DNA from: CAZCSK01 sp964501265 | GTDB taxonomy: Bacteria; Actinomycetota; CADDZG01; JAHWKV01 | DNA length: 64,000 nt | Assembly (NCBI GenBank): GCA_964501265.1 | Contig: CAZCSK010000001.1 | Location: forward strand, 164,457-228,456 | Direction of reading: 5' to 3' | Shown: positions 21,603 through 30,766 of the stretch, piece by piece | Numbering within the stretch: the stretch's first letter is position 1 | Layout of the letters: the number at the start of each line of letters is the position of its first letter | Notes under the pieces: model-generated | Told to the model about the DNA's origin: nothing | Database searches by the model: none | The model's input: only the letters and a program-made list of their open reading frames with translations | Translations under genes and position numbers: made by a program

Positions 21603-22661
21603 ATGCGGCATTTGATTACGCTCATCCCAGGCGACGGCATCGGCCCGGAGGTTTCCCATGCAGCGTTGCGTGCGATCGAGGCCACCGGCGTGCAGATCGA
21701 TTGGGATGTCCAAAATGCCGGCGCCGAAGTGGCCGAGAGCGAGGGTTCACCGATGCCGGATCGAGTACTGCAATCCATCGCGCGCAACAAAGTAGCCCTC
21801 AAAGGCCCCGTCACAACTCCCGTCGGCAAGGGATTTCGAAGCGTCAACGTAACGCTTCGCACCGAGCTGGACCTGTACGCGCTGCTACGCCCCTGCAAGC
21901 TCTATCCCGGAGTTCCTACCCGTCACGCAGGGACCGATCTGATAGTCGTTCGCGAGAACACCGAGGATCTGTATGCGGGAATCGAGTTCGAAGCCAACAC
22001 GACGGATAACCAGAAGCTGCGCGACTACCTGCGCTACTTCCGCGGATTTCATCTGACACCGGACACTGGCATCACCGTGAAGCCGATCTCGATCACTGCA
22101 ACGCGGCGTATCGTCCGATTCGCTTTCGAACATGCGGTCCGCCTGGGACGCAAGAAAGTCACAGTCGGACACAAGGCAAACATCATGAAGTACTCCGACG
22201 GCCCCTTTCTTGTAACAGCACAGGAAATCTCGAGCGAATTTCCTGACATTGAGTTCGAAGAAATGCAACTTGACGAGCTCGCCATGTGGCTTGTTTGGGA
22301 ACCAAACCAAATGGACGTGCTATTGCTGCCCAATCTCTACGGCGACATCCTTAGCGACTTGTGTGCAGGATTGATCGGGGGGCTTGGCCTGGCCCCGGGC
22401 GTCAACCTGGGCGACGAAATCGCGGTCTTCGAAGCCACCCACGGCTCGGCCCCCGACATCGCGGGAAAGGGCGTCGCCAATCCGTGTGGAATCATGCTGT
22501 CGGCCGTGATGATGCTTCGGCATATCGGTGAAAAAGATACCTCCGAGCGTTTGGAAACAGCGATTGCTGGGGTGCTTGCCGAGCGAAAATCTGTCACTCG
22601 GGATCTTGGTGGCGACGCCGGGACCGAGCAATTCACGGATGCGGTGATCGCCCGCCTGTAG
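21603..22661 (+). CDS. Isocitrate/isopropylmalate dehydrogenase family protein (NAD-type isocitrate dehydrogenase-like), paralogue 1
   Basis: 352 residues of beta-decarboxylating dehydrogenase. LIPGDGIGPEV at the N-terminus, the substrate-site stretches [15 protein letters not shown] and KANIMKYSDGPF, and the nucleotide-binding GGLGLAPGVN and THGSAPDIAGKGVANP. Length and motifs fit short NAD-dependent isocitrate dehydrogenases better than LeuB. A second related copy is at 25033-26109. TAGGCT plus 6 nt precedes the ATG. An ACT-domain gene follows after 10 nt. Confidence 0.8.
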   Translation: MRHLITLIPGDGIGPEVSHAALRAIEATGVQIDWDVQNAGAEVAESEGSPMPDRVLQSIARNKVALKGPVTTPVGKGFRSVNVTLRTELDLYALLRPCKLYPGVPTRHAGTDLIVVRENTEDLYAGIEFEANTTDNQKLRDYLRYFRGFHLTPDTGITVKPISITATRRIVRFAFEHAVRLGRKKVTVGHKANIMKYSDGPFLVTAQEISSEFPDIEFEEMQLDELAMWLVWEPNQMDVLLLPNLYGDILSDLCAGLIGGLGLAPGVNLGDEIAVFEATHGSAPDIAGKGVANPCGIMLSAVMMLRHIGEKDTSERLETAIAGVLAERKSVTRDLGGDAGTEQFTDAVIARL

Positions 22662-22671
22662 GATTGCTTAA

Positions 22672-23049
22672 ATGACGACCGAAATAATTGTCGAAGCCGA
22701 AGATCGCCCTGGCATCCTCGCCACAATCGGAGAGCTGTTTGGGGAGATCGATATCAACATCGTGGCCGCGGCTGCTTTTACGTTCGCGGGCAAAGGTCAC
22801 CTTCATTTCGTCGTCACCGAGGATGCCCGGGCGGTCGCCGCCCTTGAGCGTGCCGGATTCAAGATCATGCAGATTCACGAGGTTCTCTCGGTCACCTTAG
22901 ACGACAAGCCCGGAGAACTCGGCCGCTACGCGCGCAAACTCGCCGACTCAGGCGTGAACATCGTGTCGATTTACACGGCCGGTGCCAGAAGTGGCGAAAA
23001 GGAATTGATCTTGGCCGTAGACAACATGGAAGCCGCCAAAAGCCGGTAG
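22672..23049 (+). CDS. Tandem ACT-domain protein, possible amino-acid-sensing regulator
   Basis: 125 residues forming two ACT domains: EIIVEAEDRPGILATIGELF and then LSVTLDDKPGELGRYARKLA. There is no catalytic or DNA-binding domain, so it is probably a stand-alone ligand sensor. It lies 10 nt downstream of paralogue 1 and is convergent with mdh. The ligand cannot be predicted. Confidence 0.75.
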   Translation: MTTEIIVEAEDRPGILATIGELFGEIDINIVAAAAFTFAGKGHLHFVVTEDARAVAALERAGFKIMQIHEVLSVTLDDKPGELGRYARKLADSGVNIVSIYTAGARSGEKELILAVDNMEAAKSR

Positions 23050-23058
23050 GCAAGACTG

Positions 23059-23988
23059 CTACAAGTTTGCCAACTCCGCGCACTTGGCTCGAATAGCTTC
23101 GGCCGCGGCCCTCAGCAGTCCTAACTCGGCTTCATCGAGATCCAGCTCCACGATTTCTTCAACACCCGCTCGTCCAAGGCGGGCGGGAACTCCGAGATAC
23201 GTATCGCTGATCCCGTACTCCCCCGTCACCCATGCGCTGACCGGTAATACCTCCTTGGTATCGCCGAGGATGGCGTTCACCATCTTGGCGACAGACGCCG
23301 ACGGAGCGTAGTAGGCGCTTCCCTTTTGAAGCAACGCCACAACTTCAGCCCCGCCGTTGGCCGTGCGCTCGTACAGACGGGCAAGAGTGGCTTCATCGAC
23401 AAGTTCGGTGAGAGGCTTTCCGTCTACTGTCGCTTGACGAGGAAGTGGCACCATCTGGTCACCGTGAGAACCTAGGGTCATCGCCTCGACAACCAGCGGC
23501 GACACCCCCAGCTCCTCGGCGATGTTGGTTGCCAGCCTGGCGGAGTCGAGCACTCCCGCCTGCCCCATCACTTTATTCTTGTCGAAGCCTGTCTTCTCGG
23601 CGGCGAGATAGGTCATTTCGTCGAGCGGGTTGCTCACCACAATCACAATCGAATTGGGCGAATGCTCCGAGATTTGCTCGCACACCTCCGCCATGATTCC
23701 GGCATTTTTGCCCAGTAGATCCATTCGACTCATGCCTGGCTTGCGTGGGAGGCCAGCCGTGATAACAACAACATCAGAGTCGGCGGTGTCCTTGTAGTCG
23801 GAAGTCCCCGTAACGTTTGTTTCGAAGCGCTCGATGGGGGCCGATTGCCGGATGTCCAGAGCAAGTCCCTCGGTGTAACCAGGGATGATGTCAAACATAC
23901 AAACATCCGCTAGGCCCCGTTGGGCGATACGCAGGGCGGTAGTGCTGCCAACAAACCCCGCTGCGCCGACGACCGTAACTTTAGCCAT
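23059..23988 (-). CDS. mdh: Malate dehydrogenase (LDH-like type)
   Basis: 309 residues from ATG at 23988 (AKVTVVGAAGFVGSTTA); an upstream ATG at 24015 would add nine unconserved residues. NAD-binding loop, substrate Arg segment AGLPRKPGMSRMDLL, the Asn in VVSNPLDEMTYL, and the catalytic His in LGSHGDQMVPL. TAAGAT lies 7 nt before the ATG. Oxidises malate to oxaloacetate, which citrate synthase (26189) uses. Confidence 0.93.
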   Translation of the reverse strand: MAKVTVVGAAGFVGSTTALRIAQRGLADVCMFDIIPGYTEGLALDIRQSAPIERFETNVTGTSDYKDTADSDVVVITAGLPRKPGMSRMDLLGKNAGIMAEVCEQISEHSPNSIVIVVSNPLDEMTYLAAEKTGFDKNKVMGQAGVLDSARLATNIAEELGVSPLVVEAMTLGSHGDQMVPLPRQATVDGKPLTELVDEATLARLYERTANGGAEVVALLQKGSAYYAPSASVAKMVNAILGDTKEVLPVSAWVTGEYGISDTYLGVPARLGRAGVEEIVELDLDEAELGLLRAAAEAIRAKCAELANL

Positions 23989-24046
23989 TTGCGGCATCTT
24001 ACAGCGCCTTCCCAATCGGTTGTCCTCGGGCCCGGCATCTGGGATA

Positions 24047-24080
24047 ATGTAGTCACTCTTGCGTGTTATAATGACTACAT
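24047..24080 (+). promoter_or_regulatory. Operator and leaderless promoter of the VapBC-like pair
   Basis: A perfect 9-bp inverted repeat, ATGTAGTCA (24047-24055) and TGACTACAT (24072-24080), flanks the -10 TATAAT (24067-24072) and ends inside the antitoxin ATG (24079). The start is 6 nt after the -10, so the transcript should be leaderless. The layout fits autorepression by the antitoxin. Confidence 0.7.
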
Positions 24081-24339
24081 GGAGATAGGCATTCGGGAAC
24101 TCAAGGCCCGGCTTTCAGAATTCCTCGATCTGGCGGAAAACGGCGAGATCATCCGCGTGACTGACCGCGGAAGGCCCAAGGCTATGCTTGGGCCGCTTCC
24201 GGGAACTCTGCAGATCAGTAGAGGGATTAGGGAAGGATGGATCAGACCCGGAGACGGCAAACCATGGCCGAAAACCCACAGGCGCTTCAAGGCAAGCCAT
24301 ACAGTCGCCGAACTGATCCTCGAAGATCGTGGGGAGTGA
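24079..24339 (+). CDS. Phd/YefM-type antitoxin
   Basis: 86 residues. MEIGIRELKARLSEFLDLAE and the following GEIIRVTDRGRPKAML are the Phd/YefM DNA-binding fold. The C-terminal tail (KPWPKTHRRFKASHTVAELI) would wrap the toxin. It is followed at once by a PIN-domain toxin in the same frame. It probably binds the inverted repeat over its own promoter. Confidence 0.85.
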   Translation: MEIGIRELKARLSEFLDLAENGEIIRVTDRGRPKAMLGPLPGTLQISRGIREGWIRPGDGKPWPKTHRRFKASHTVAELILEDRGE

Positions 24340-24342
24340 AAG

Positions 24343-24741
24343 ATTTACGTTGACTCCAGCGCGCTCTTAAGAGTCTATTTCGAGGAGCCAGACTCCTCTG
24401 CCTTCGAAAACCACCTCCAACGCGCGACCGATCGATTCACTGGCAGGCACACGGCCATAGAAGTTCGCCGAAATTTAGCCAGAGAATTAAGAGGCAAAGA
24501 CTTGACGACTGCCCGCGAACAGTTCTTTGCGGATTGGAACTCATTGGGTATTGTCGATCTCGACGAGACCACCTGCGAGCTCGCCGCAGAATACTCAGAG
24601 ATCACAGGAGTCCGGACGCTGGACGCGCTGCATCTCGGGGCTGCACAACGTGTCGGCGGGGGCGCTTTACCGTTTCTTACGAGCGACCTCCGATTGGCCC
24701 AGGCCGCGCGCTCGTTGGGTTGGACTGTGCTGGGCGCCTAG
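24343..24741 (+). CDS. VapC-like PIN-domain toxin without a canonical start codon
   Basis: About 132 residues. YVDSSALLRVYF, TAIEVRRNLA, TLDALHLGAA and FLTSDLRLAQAA supply the four PIN acidic residues, so the ribonuclease site looks intact. In frame there is no ATG, GTG or TTG before a TTG at 24502, which would remove the first half of the domain. GGGGAG (24331-24336) lies 6 nt before ATT at 24343, so an ATT start is possible. Alternatively a single extra A after the antitoxin stop hides an original GTG-AAG-ATT start, or the join is read through the TGA. Confidence 0.7.
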   Translation: MYVDSSALLRVYFEEPDSSAFENHLQRATDRFTGRHTAIEVRRNLARELRGKDLTTAREQFFADWNSLGIVDLDETTCELAAEYSEITGVRTLDALHLGAAQRVGGGALPFLTSDLRLAQAARSLGWTVLGA

Positions 24742-24743
24742 GT

Positions 24744-25030
24744 CGGGCCACCGCGGTCGTCGGTCGGTGGTCGTCCCTACGGGCCACCGCGGTCGTCGGT
24801 CGGTGGTCGTCCCTACGGGCCACCGCGGTCGTCGNNNNNNNNNNNNNNNNNNNNNNNNNNNNNNNNNNNNNNNNNNNNNNNNNNNNNNNNNNNNNNNNNN
24901 NNNNNNNNNNNNNNNNNNNNNNNNNNNNNNNNNNGTCGGTGGTCGTCCCTACGGGCCACCGCGTGGCGTCGTTGCGCGGACTCACGTTTCGTGGTTTCAT
25001 GTGGCCCTTCGGGGACGACCTCCGACCTCC
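24744..25030 (+). repeat. Pal-1 copy C with an amplified 36-bp tandem array
   Basis: The right half is a normal Pal-1 (CACCGCGTGGCG, GCGCGGACTC, TTTCATGTGGCCC, GACCTCCGACC). The left arm is expanded into a tandem array of the 36-bp unit that begins GGGCCACCGCGGTCGTCGG and ends GTCGTCCCTAC. Two full units and a partial one lie before the gap and a half unit after it. Located between the convergent toxin gene and the second isocitrate-dehydrogenase-like gene. Confidence 0.85.
24835..24934. other. Assembly gap (100 N) in the Pal-1 36-bp array
   Basis: Exactly 100 N; nominal size. Both edges are the same 36-bp repeat, so the number of units is unknown. Confidence 0.95.
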
Positions 25031-25032
25031 TC

Positions 25033-26109
25033 CTACATTGCTGCGATTATTGCGTCTGCTACTTCTGAGGTTCCTACTGCGGTGGGGTCGTCGCGCGTGG
25101 GCTTCATGTCGTAGGTCACGCTCTTGCCTTCGGCAATTACGTGGGCCATCGCCTTTTCCATTCTGGATGCGGCGTCATGTTCGTCTAGGTGGTGGAGCAT
25201 CAGGACGCCTGAGAACATCATCGCCATTGGGTTGACCACGTTCTTTCCCGTGTATTTGGGGGCTGATCCGTGGGTCGGTTCGAATACTGCTATGTCGTCG
25301 CCGAAGTTGCCGCCAGGCGCCACGCCCAGGCCTCCCACGAGACCGGCGCCTAGGTCGCTCAGGATATCGCCGTAGAGGTTCGGTAGCACGAGCACGTCGT
25401 ATTCTTCGGGACGGGCGACGAGCTGCATTGAGCAGTTGTCGACGATTCGGTCCTCGAACTCGATGTCGGGATAGCCCGTCGCGACGTCACGTGCAGTCGA
25501 CAGGAACAGACCGTCGGAGAACTTCATGATGTTCGACTTGTGGACTGCCGTCACCTTCTTGCGTTCAAACTTTCGGGCATATTCGAAAGCAAACTTCACG
25601 ATGCGCTGCGAACCGTGTACCGAGATCGGCTTGATCGAGATTCCCGAGTCGTCGCGGATTCGGCGTCCGGAAATTTTATCGATGAACTCGATCAGTTGCT
25701 TGGCCTCGGGGGTTCCCATTTCGAATTCAATGCCGGCGTAGAGGTCCTCGTGGTTTTCCCTGACGATCACGATGTCGATCCCCGAATAGCGCGAACGAAC
25801 TCCCTCATAGGACTTGCATGGGCGCAGACAGGCGTAGAGGTCCAGTTCCTTTCGCAGCGCCACATTGACACTTCGAAATCCCGTCCCCACGGGCGTCGTG
25901 ATGGGCCCCTTGATGGCCACCTTGTTCTTGCGGATCGACTCCAGCACATGCTCTGGCAGCGGCGTGCCCCATTCGTCCATGACGCTCTCGCCAGCGAACT
26001 GATCGTCCCACTCGAACTCGACACCGGTGGCCTCAAGGACCCTTCGGGTCGCTTCGGCGATCTCGGGGCCGGTTCCGTCTCCGGGAATAAATGTGACTCG
26101 ATGGGCCAT
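25033..26109 (-). CDS. Isocitrate/isopropylmalate dehydrogenase family protein, paralogue 2
   Basis: 358 residues. [57 protein letters not shown] and [16 protein letters not shown] follow the same order as paralogue 1 at 21603. ATG at 26109 with a strong AGGAGG. Divergent from citrate synthase, which supports a TCA role as NAD-dependent isocitrate dehydrogenase. The stop lies a few bases from Pal-1 copy C. Confidence 0.8.
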   Translation of the reverse strand: MAHRVTFIPGDGTGPEIAEATRRVLEATGVEFEWDDQFAGESVMDEWGTPLPEHVLESIRKNKVAIKGPITTPVGTGFRSVNVALRKELDLYACLRPCKSYEGVRSRYSGIDIVIVRENHEDLYAGIEFEMGTPEAKQLIEFIDKISGRRIRDDSGISIKPISVHGSQRIVKFAFEYARKFERKKVTAVHKSNIMKFSDGLFLSTARDVATGYPDIEFEDRIVDNCSMQLVARPEEYDVLVLPNLYGDILSDLGAGLVGGLGVAPGGNFGDDIAVFEPTHGSAPKYTGKNVVNPMAMMFSGVLMLHHLDEHDAASRMEKAMAHVIAEGKSVTYDMKPTRDDPTAVGTSEVADAIIAAM

Positions 26110-26188
26110 GGCATTCCTCCTAAAGAAGTGTTGAAGGGAAGGATACCGGTAGGATAGTTACTGAGTTGCGAGTAGGAGATTCTAGCAG

Positions 26189-27319
26189 GTGACCACAAAA
26201 GGCCTCGAGGACGTAGTAGCAGCCGAAACCGCCATCTCAGACATAGATGGCGTGGAAGGTCGGCTTATGTACGTTGGCTACGACATCAAGGATCTGGCGG
26301 CCAACTGCACTTTCGAGGAGATCGTGTACCTGCTCCACCGCCTCGAACTCCCTAACCCCAAGCAACTCGATGAAATATCGACACAGCTCTCGAAAGAACG
26401 AGAGCTTCACGATTTCACTAAGCAGCTACTCACCACAATCGCCCCCGATACCTCGCCGATGTCAACCCTTCGAACGATCGTTTCATCTGAATCAGCGCAC
26501 GACCCCGACGGATGGGTGCTGCCCACCAACGACGAGGCGAACTTGCGAAAGTCTTTCCGGTTGATCGCCCGCTTGCCGCAGATAATCGCCGGATACCAAC
26601 GAATCAGAAAAGGCCAGCAACCGGTAACTCCCAGCCCCGAACTCTCGCACGCGGCGAACATGCTTTACGTCCTAAACGGCGAAGTGCCCTCCGAGGAAGA
26701 CGCCAAGGTGCTCGACACCTGCTTGGTGCTTCACGCCGATCACACCATGAATGCCTCCACTTTCGCTGCGCGCGTGACCGCAGCAACTCTGTCCGACATT
26801 CATTCGGCAATGACGTCTGCCATCGCAGCGCTAAAGGGGCCGCTTCACGGAGGTGCTAACGAGAGAGTCTTTGAGATGCTGACCGACATCGGATCGGTCG
26901 AGGCAGCCGAACAAAACATCAAAGAACGGCTGGCTATAAAAGGAGCGCGGATCATGGGCTTCGGGCACCGGGTCTACAAGACCGAAGACCCTCGGGCCAC
27001 AGTGCTCCGCGAATTGGCTCGGTCGCTGGGGAAAAGCAAGGGTGAGACGAAGTGGTTTGAGATTTCGGAGCGCGTTTATGAGGTTGTGCTTGCCGAGAAG
27101 GGGCTCTACCCGAACGTCGACTTCTACGCCGCCGCCGTGTATAACTCCCTCGGCATCCCCAAGGAACTATTCACAACGATCTTCGCCGCTTCCCGTATGG
27201 CCGGTTGGACCGCTCATGCTCGCGAGCAATACAACGACAACCGTCTGATCCGGCCCGATTCGGAATACATCGGCCCGCCGCCGCGCGCATACACCCCGCT
27301 GGAAAAACGACCGGCGTAG
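26189..27319 (+). CDS. gltA: Citrate synthase (short, type II-like)
   Basis: 376 residues from GTG at 26189. The catalytic set is present: the first His in LHADHTMNASTFAAR, the second in GFGHRVYKTEDPRA, and the Asp in PNVDFYAAAVY; LKGPLHGGANERV binds substrate. Condenses acetyl-CoA with oxaloacetate. With methylmalonyl-CoA genes nearby a 2-methylcitrate synthase activity cannot be excluded, but no prpB or prpD is present. Confidence 0.9.
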   Translation: MTTKGLEDVVAAETAISDIDGVEGRLMYVGYDIKDLAANCTFEEIVYLLHRLELPNPKQLDEISTQLSKERELHDFTKQLLTTIAPDTSPMSTLRTIVSSESAHDPDGWVLPTNDEANLRKSFRLIARLPQIIAGYQRIRKGQQPVTPSPELSHAANMLYVLNGEVPSEEDAKVLDTCLVLHADHTMNASTFAARVTAATLSDIHSAMTSAIAALKGPLHGGANERVFEMLTDIGSVEAAEQNIKERLAIKGARIMGFGHRVYKTEDPRATVLRELARSLGKSKGETKWFEISERVYEVVLAEKGLYPNVDFYAAAVYNSLGIPKELFTTIFAASRMAGWTAHAREQYNDNRLIRPDSEYIGPPPRAYTPLEKRPA

Positions 27320-27348
27320 CCGGAGCCGTGGGCCCAAATGTGGTCCCC

Positions 27349-28200
27349 TTAGGAGGCGGCTTGTACTGTGTTGGACATCAGCATTGCTACCGTCATCGGT
27401 CCTACTCCGCCGGGTACAGGTGTGATCGCACCAGCGATTTCGACCGCGCTTTCAAAGTCAACATCTCCTATGAGCACTCCCGATTCGTCGCGGGTGATGC
27501 CCACGTCAATCACGGTGGCCCCGGGTTTGATCATTTCGCCGGTAATGCCGCGCGGCGTACCGGCCGCGACGATCAGGATGTCGGCGTTTCGAGTGTGGTC
27601 CTCGAGGTTGGTTGTGCCCGTGTGACATAGCGTCACCGTGGCGTTAGCTGAATTCGCCTTTAGTGAAAGCAATATTGAAAGTGGTCTTCCGACAAGGTTG
27701 GAGCGACCGACTACCACAACATTGGCTCCCTCGACCTTTGTTCCCGTCCGTTCGAGAAGCACCTTCACGCCGAGCGGCGTGCACGGAATGTACCGAGGCC
27801 TCCCCAGCGCAAGCAAACCGTGGCTGGTTGAGGTGAGACAGTCAACATCCTTGTGCGGTGCGATGACATCCGTCGCAGCCGCGGGGTCCAGCCCCGTAGG
27901 CAACGGCAGTTGCAAAAGGATTCCATGTATCGAAGAGTCCTCGTTCAGACTTGAAAGCAAGTCTTCGAGTTCGGACTGAGAGGCGGTTTCAGGAACTCGA
28001 TGAATCCGGGACTTCATGCCCAACAACTTCGCTGCTCTCCTCTTGGAACGTACATAAACCTGAGATGCGGGATCTTCGCCGACAAGCACGGCAGCTAGGC
28101 CAGGAACTATCCCGCGAGCAGCCAGCAAGGCGACCAGTTCCTCTAATTCTTGCTTGATGTCTGCGGCGATGGCAACGCCATCAATGATTGTGGCCGTCAT
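27349..28200 (-). CDS. folD: Bifunctional methylene-THF dehydrogenase/methenyl-THF cyclohydrolase
   Basis: 283 residues, standard length. VGEDPASQVYVRSKRRA carries the catalytic Tyr/Lys region; LLQLPLPTGLD and KDVDCLTSTSHGLLALGR follow; VVVGRSNLVGRPLSILL is the NADP loop; the end is PVPGGVGPMTVAMLMSNT. Acts in one-carbon metabolism, supplying formyl-THF used by PurH upstream. TAAGAT plus 6 nt precedes the ATG, so it appears to have its own leaderless promoter despite lying downstream of purH. Confidence 0.95.
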   Translation of the reverse strand: MTATIIDGVAIAADIKQELEELVALLAARGIVPGLAAVLVGEDPASQVYVRSKRRAAKLLGMKSRIHRVPETASQSELEDLLSSLNEDSSIHGILLQLPLPTGLDPAAATDVIAPHKDVDCLTSTSHGLLALGRPRYIPCTPLGVKVLLERTGTKVEGANVVVVGRSNLVGRPLSILLSLKANSANATVTLCHTGTTNLEDHTRNADILIVAAGTPRGITGEMIKPGATVIDVGITRDESGVLIGDVDFESAVEIAGAITPVPGGVGPMTVAMLMSNTVQAAS

Positions 28201-28271
28201 GAAACCATCTTACCGGCCGTCAAAGGAGGGAGGTCGGAGGTTGGGGGTCTCCCCTGCGGACTCGGGAAGGA

Positions 28272-28362
28272 GGTCGGAGGTCTCCAGGAGGGCCACATGA
28301 AACAACGAGACTAGAGTCCGCGCACAGCAGCCACGCGGTGGCCCGTAGGGAGACCTCCGACC
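28272..28362 (-). repeat. Pal-1 palindromic element, copy D
   Basis: On the minus strand it reads GGTCGGAGGTCTCCC, GGGCCACCGCGTGGC, GCGCGGACTCTAGTC, TTTCATGTGGCCC, GAGACCTCCGACC. An extra half-element (28229-28262) adjoins it. It lies between purH (28380) and folD (28200), transcribed in the same direction. Confidence 0.85.
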
Positions 28363-28379
28363 GGAAGAGGCGATCAATA

Positions 28380-29894
28380 TTAGTGGCGGAAGTGACGCCT
28401 TCCGGTGAACACCATCGGAATTCCGTGTTGATCAGCGGCGGCTATGACCTCGGAGTCCCGCACGGATCCGCCGGGATGGATGATCGCTCGCGCGCCTGCC
28501 TCAACTGCCGCGTCGACGCCGTCGCGGAACGGGAAATAGCCGTCGGTCGCACAAGCGGTGCCTTTGGCCTTGTCCCCCGCGCGCTGCGCGGCGAGCTGCA
28601 CGGCCTCGACTCGGCTCATCTGGCCCGCGCCCACTCCCACCGCCTGGCCCCCGGCTGCGAATACCACCGAGTTGGACTTGACATGACGTACCACTTTCCA
28701 CGCGAACAACATGTCCTTCCAATCCTCCTCGGTGGGCTCGATGGTGCCCGCGACGATCATCTCCTCAGCAGGGTCTGCCGACAAATCGAGGTCTTGGATG
28801 AGCAGGCCATCGGCAGCGGACCTCACGTCGCGAGCGTTGGAAAAGGGCAACGCTTCGATCACACGTAAGTTCTTTTTGGCCTTGAACGTCGCAAGGGCAT
28901 CCTTGGAAAACGCTGGCCCGATCACGATGTCGGTGATCGCCACGATCTCGCCCATGCGTTTGGCGGTAGCCCCGTCGATCTCCCTGTTGGCCGCAACGAT
29001 CCCGCCGAATGCCGACCTTGGGTCACATTCGACGGCCCGCTGATACGCATCGGTGATGTTCTTACCAGTTGCGACTCCGCTCGGGTTCGTATGTTTGATT
29101 ATTGCAACTGCCGGCTCGGAGAACTCGCCGACCAAACGCCACGCGGCATCGAAGTCAAGGATGTTCGTATACGAAAGTTCCTTGCCCGATAGCTGCCTCC
29201 AGGTCGGCGCCTGCGCCCCATAGAAGGCTCCAGCTTGATGTGGATTTTCGCCGTATCGAAGATCGATGTGACGGTCGAGCTCAAGAAAGAGCTTCTGGGG
29301 GAACTTGCCGCCGCGGGTCATCCACTGGCTGACGGCCATGTCATACGCGGCCGTGTGGCTGAAAGCCTCGGCCGCCAGCGCGGCCCGAGTCTCGTCGGAA
29401 AGGGCGCCTGCGGTAGAACGCATCTCGTCGAGGATCGACGCATAACGATCCGGATTGACGACAACCGCCACCGACGCGTAATTCTTGGCGGCGGCGCGCA
29501 CCATAGCCGGGCCCCCGATGTCGATCTGCTCGACGGCATCGTCGTCCGCAACGTCAGCGCTCGCGATCGTCTTTGCGAATGGGTACAGATTGCAAACGAC
29601 CAAGTCGATCGGAGCAATCCCGTGCTCCCTCAATTGAGCGAGGTGCTGGGGCTTGCGGCGATCGGCGAGGATCCCGCCGTGGATCTTGGGGTGCAGAGTC
29701 TTGACGCGTCCATCGAGCATCTCAGGGAAGCCGGTGATTTCGCTAACGGTCGTCACTTGAATGCCCGCCTTGGCAAGCAGCCTTGCAGTTCCGCCTGATG
29801 AAACCAGCGAAACACCGAGATCAATCAGACCGCGAGCCAGATCATCGACCCCGGTCTTATCGCTGACCGAGATCAGGGCTCTTTTGATCTTCAT
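28380..29894 (-). CDS. purH: Bifunctional AICAR formyltransferase/IMP cyclohydrolase
   Basis: 504 residues. The N-terminal IMP cyclohydrolase domain ([44 protein letters not shown]) is followed by the transformylase domain ([42 protein letters not shown]). Catalyses the last two steps of IMP synthesis in the cytoplasm. The ATG overlaps the sucD stop by 4 nt, so it is at the end of a suc operon. Confidence 0.95.
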   Translation of the reverse strand: MKIKRALISVSDKTGVDDLARGLIDLGVSLVSSGGTARLLAKAGIQVTTVSEITGFPEMLDGRVKTLHPKIHGGILADRRKPQHLAQLREHGIAPIDLVVCNLYPFAKTIASADVADDDAVEQIDIGGPAMVRAAAKNYASVAVVVNPDRYASILDEMRSTAGALSDETRAALAAEAFSHTAAYDMAVSQWMTRGGKFPQKLFLELDRHIDLRYGENPHQAGAFYGAQAPTWRQLSGKELSYTNILDFDAAWRLVGEFSEPAVAIIKHTNPSGVATGKNITDAYQRAVECDPRSAFGGIVAANREIDGATAKRMGEIVAITDIVIGPAFSKDALATFKAKKNLRVIEALPFSNARDVRSAADGLLIQDLDLSADPAEEMIVAGTIEPTEEDWKDMLFAWKVVRHVKSNSVVFAAGGQAVGVGAGQMSRVEAVQLAAQRAGDKAKGTACATDGYFPFRDGVDAAVEAGARAIIHPGGSVRDSEVIAAADQHGIPMVFTGRRHFRH

Positions 29895-30766
29895 TTGAGG
29901 GCGGCCTTCACGAATTCGGCCACTTCCGCGGAGTTGCGACCGACTCTTACTCCGACGGCCTCGAACGCCTCCGCTTTCGCCGTGGCGGTTCCCTTCGACC
30001 CGGAAACAATCGCGCCGGCATGGCCCATCCGCTTGCCGGGCGGTGCCGTGAAGCCAGCGATGTACGCAACGACGGGAGTCTTCATATTTTCTCTGATGAA
30101 GGCCGCGGCTTTTTCCTCTTCGTCGCCGCCGATTTCGCCTATGAGCACTACCACTTTTGTCTCGGGGTCCTGCTCGAACCGCTCGAGGCAGTCGATGAAA
30201 CTGGTGCCGACGATCGGATCGCCGCCGATGCCGACGGTCGTGGTCTGTCCGATTCCGATCCCCGTCAGTTCATGCATCACCTGGTAGGTCAGAGTTCCCG
30301 ATCGCGAAACGAGACCCACCGGTCCCGGGGTGGTGATCTCTCCGGGAATGATGCCGACGTTGGACTTGCCCGGAGATATTAGGCCCGGACAATTGGGGCC
30401 GATCAAATTGCATCGCCCGTCGCGTTTGATCTGCGCGTAGACGCGGGCCATGTCGTGGACCGGTATCTTTTCGGTCACGCACACGATCAGCGGCAAACCC
30501 GCGTCTGCCGCTTCCAGAATCGCGTCGGGGGCGAACTGTTCTCCTACATAGATGACGCTGACGTTTGCGTCGGTGGTTTTGACTGCGTCTGCAACCGTGT
30601 TGAAGACCGGAATGCCCTCGATGTCGGTTCCACCCTTGCCTGGATTTGAGCCGGCAACGATGTTCGTCCCGTAGTCACGGTTGCGGAACGAGTGAAAACC
30701 GCTCTCCTTCTTGGGAGAAAGACCTTGAACTAGGACCCTTGAGTTTTCATCGATGAAGATCGACAT
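29891..30766 (-). CDS. sucD: Succinyl-CoA synthetase alpha subunit
   Basis: 291 residues. CoA-binding Rossmann region and the phosphohistidine segment GHAGAIVSGSKGTAT are visible, with NCPGLISPGKSNVGIIPGE and GIGIGQTTTVGIGGDP. Interconverts succinyl-CoA and succinate with NTP formation. It is separated from sucC by an Asp-box gene but overlaps it closely, so one transcript is likely. Confidence 0.95.
   Translation of the reverse strand: MSIFIDENSRVLVQGLSPKKESGFHSFRNRDYGTNIVAGSNPGKGGTDIEGIPVFNTVADAVKTTDANVSVIYVGEQFAPDAILEAADAGLPLIVCVTEKIPVHDMARVYAQIKRDGRCNLIGPNCPGLISPGKSNVGIIPGEITTPGPVGLVSRSGTLTYQVMHELTGIGIGQTTTVGIGGDPIVGTSFIDCLERFEQDPETKVVVLIGEIGGDEEEKAAAFIRENMKTPVVAYIAGFTAPPGKRMGHAGAIVSGSKGTATAKAEAFEAVGVRVGRNSAEVAEFVKAALK

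Noticed and set aside
24745..24960. CRISPR-like array
   Set aside because: The 36-bp units are contiguous and identical without spacers, and are arms of Pal-1.
28338..28868. 176-codon plus-strand open frame
   Set aside because: Antisense to purH and partly made of Pal-1 copy D.
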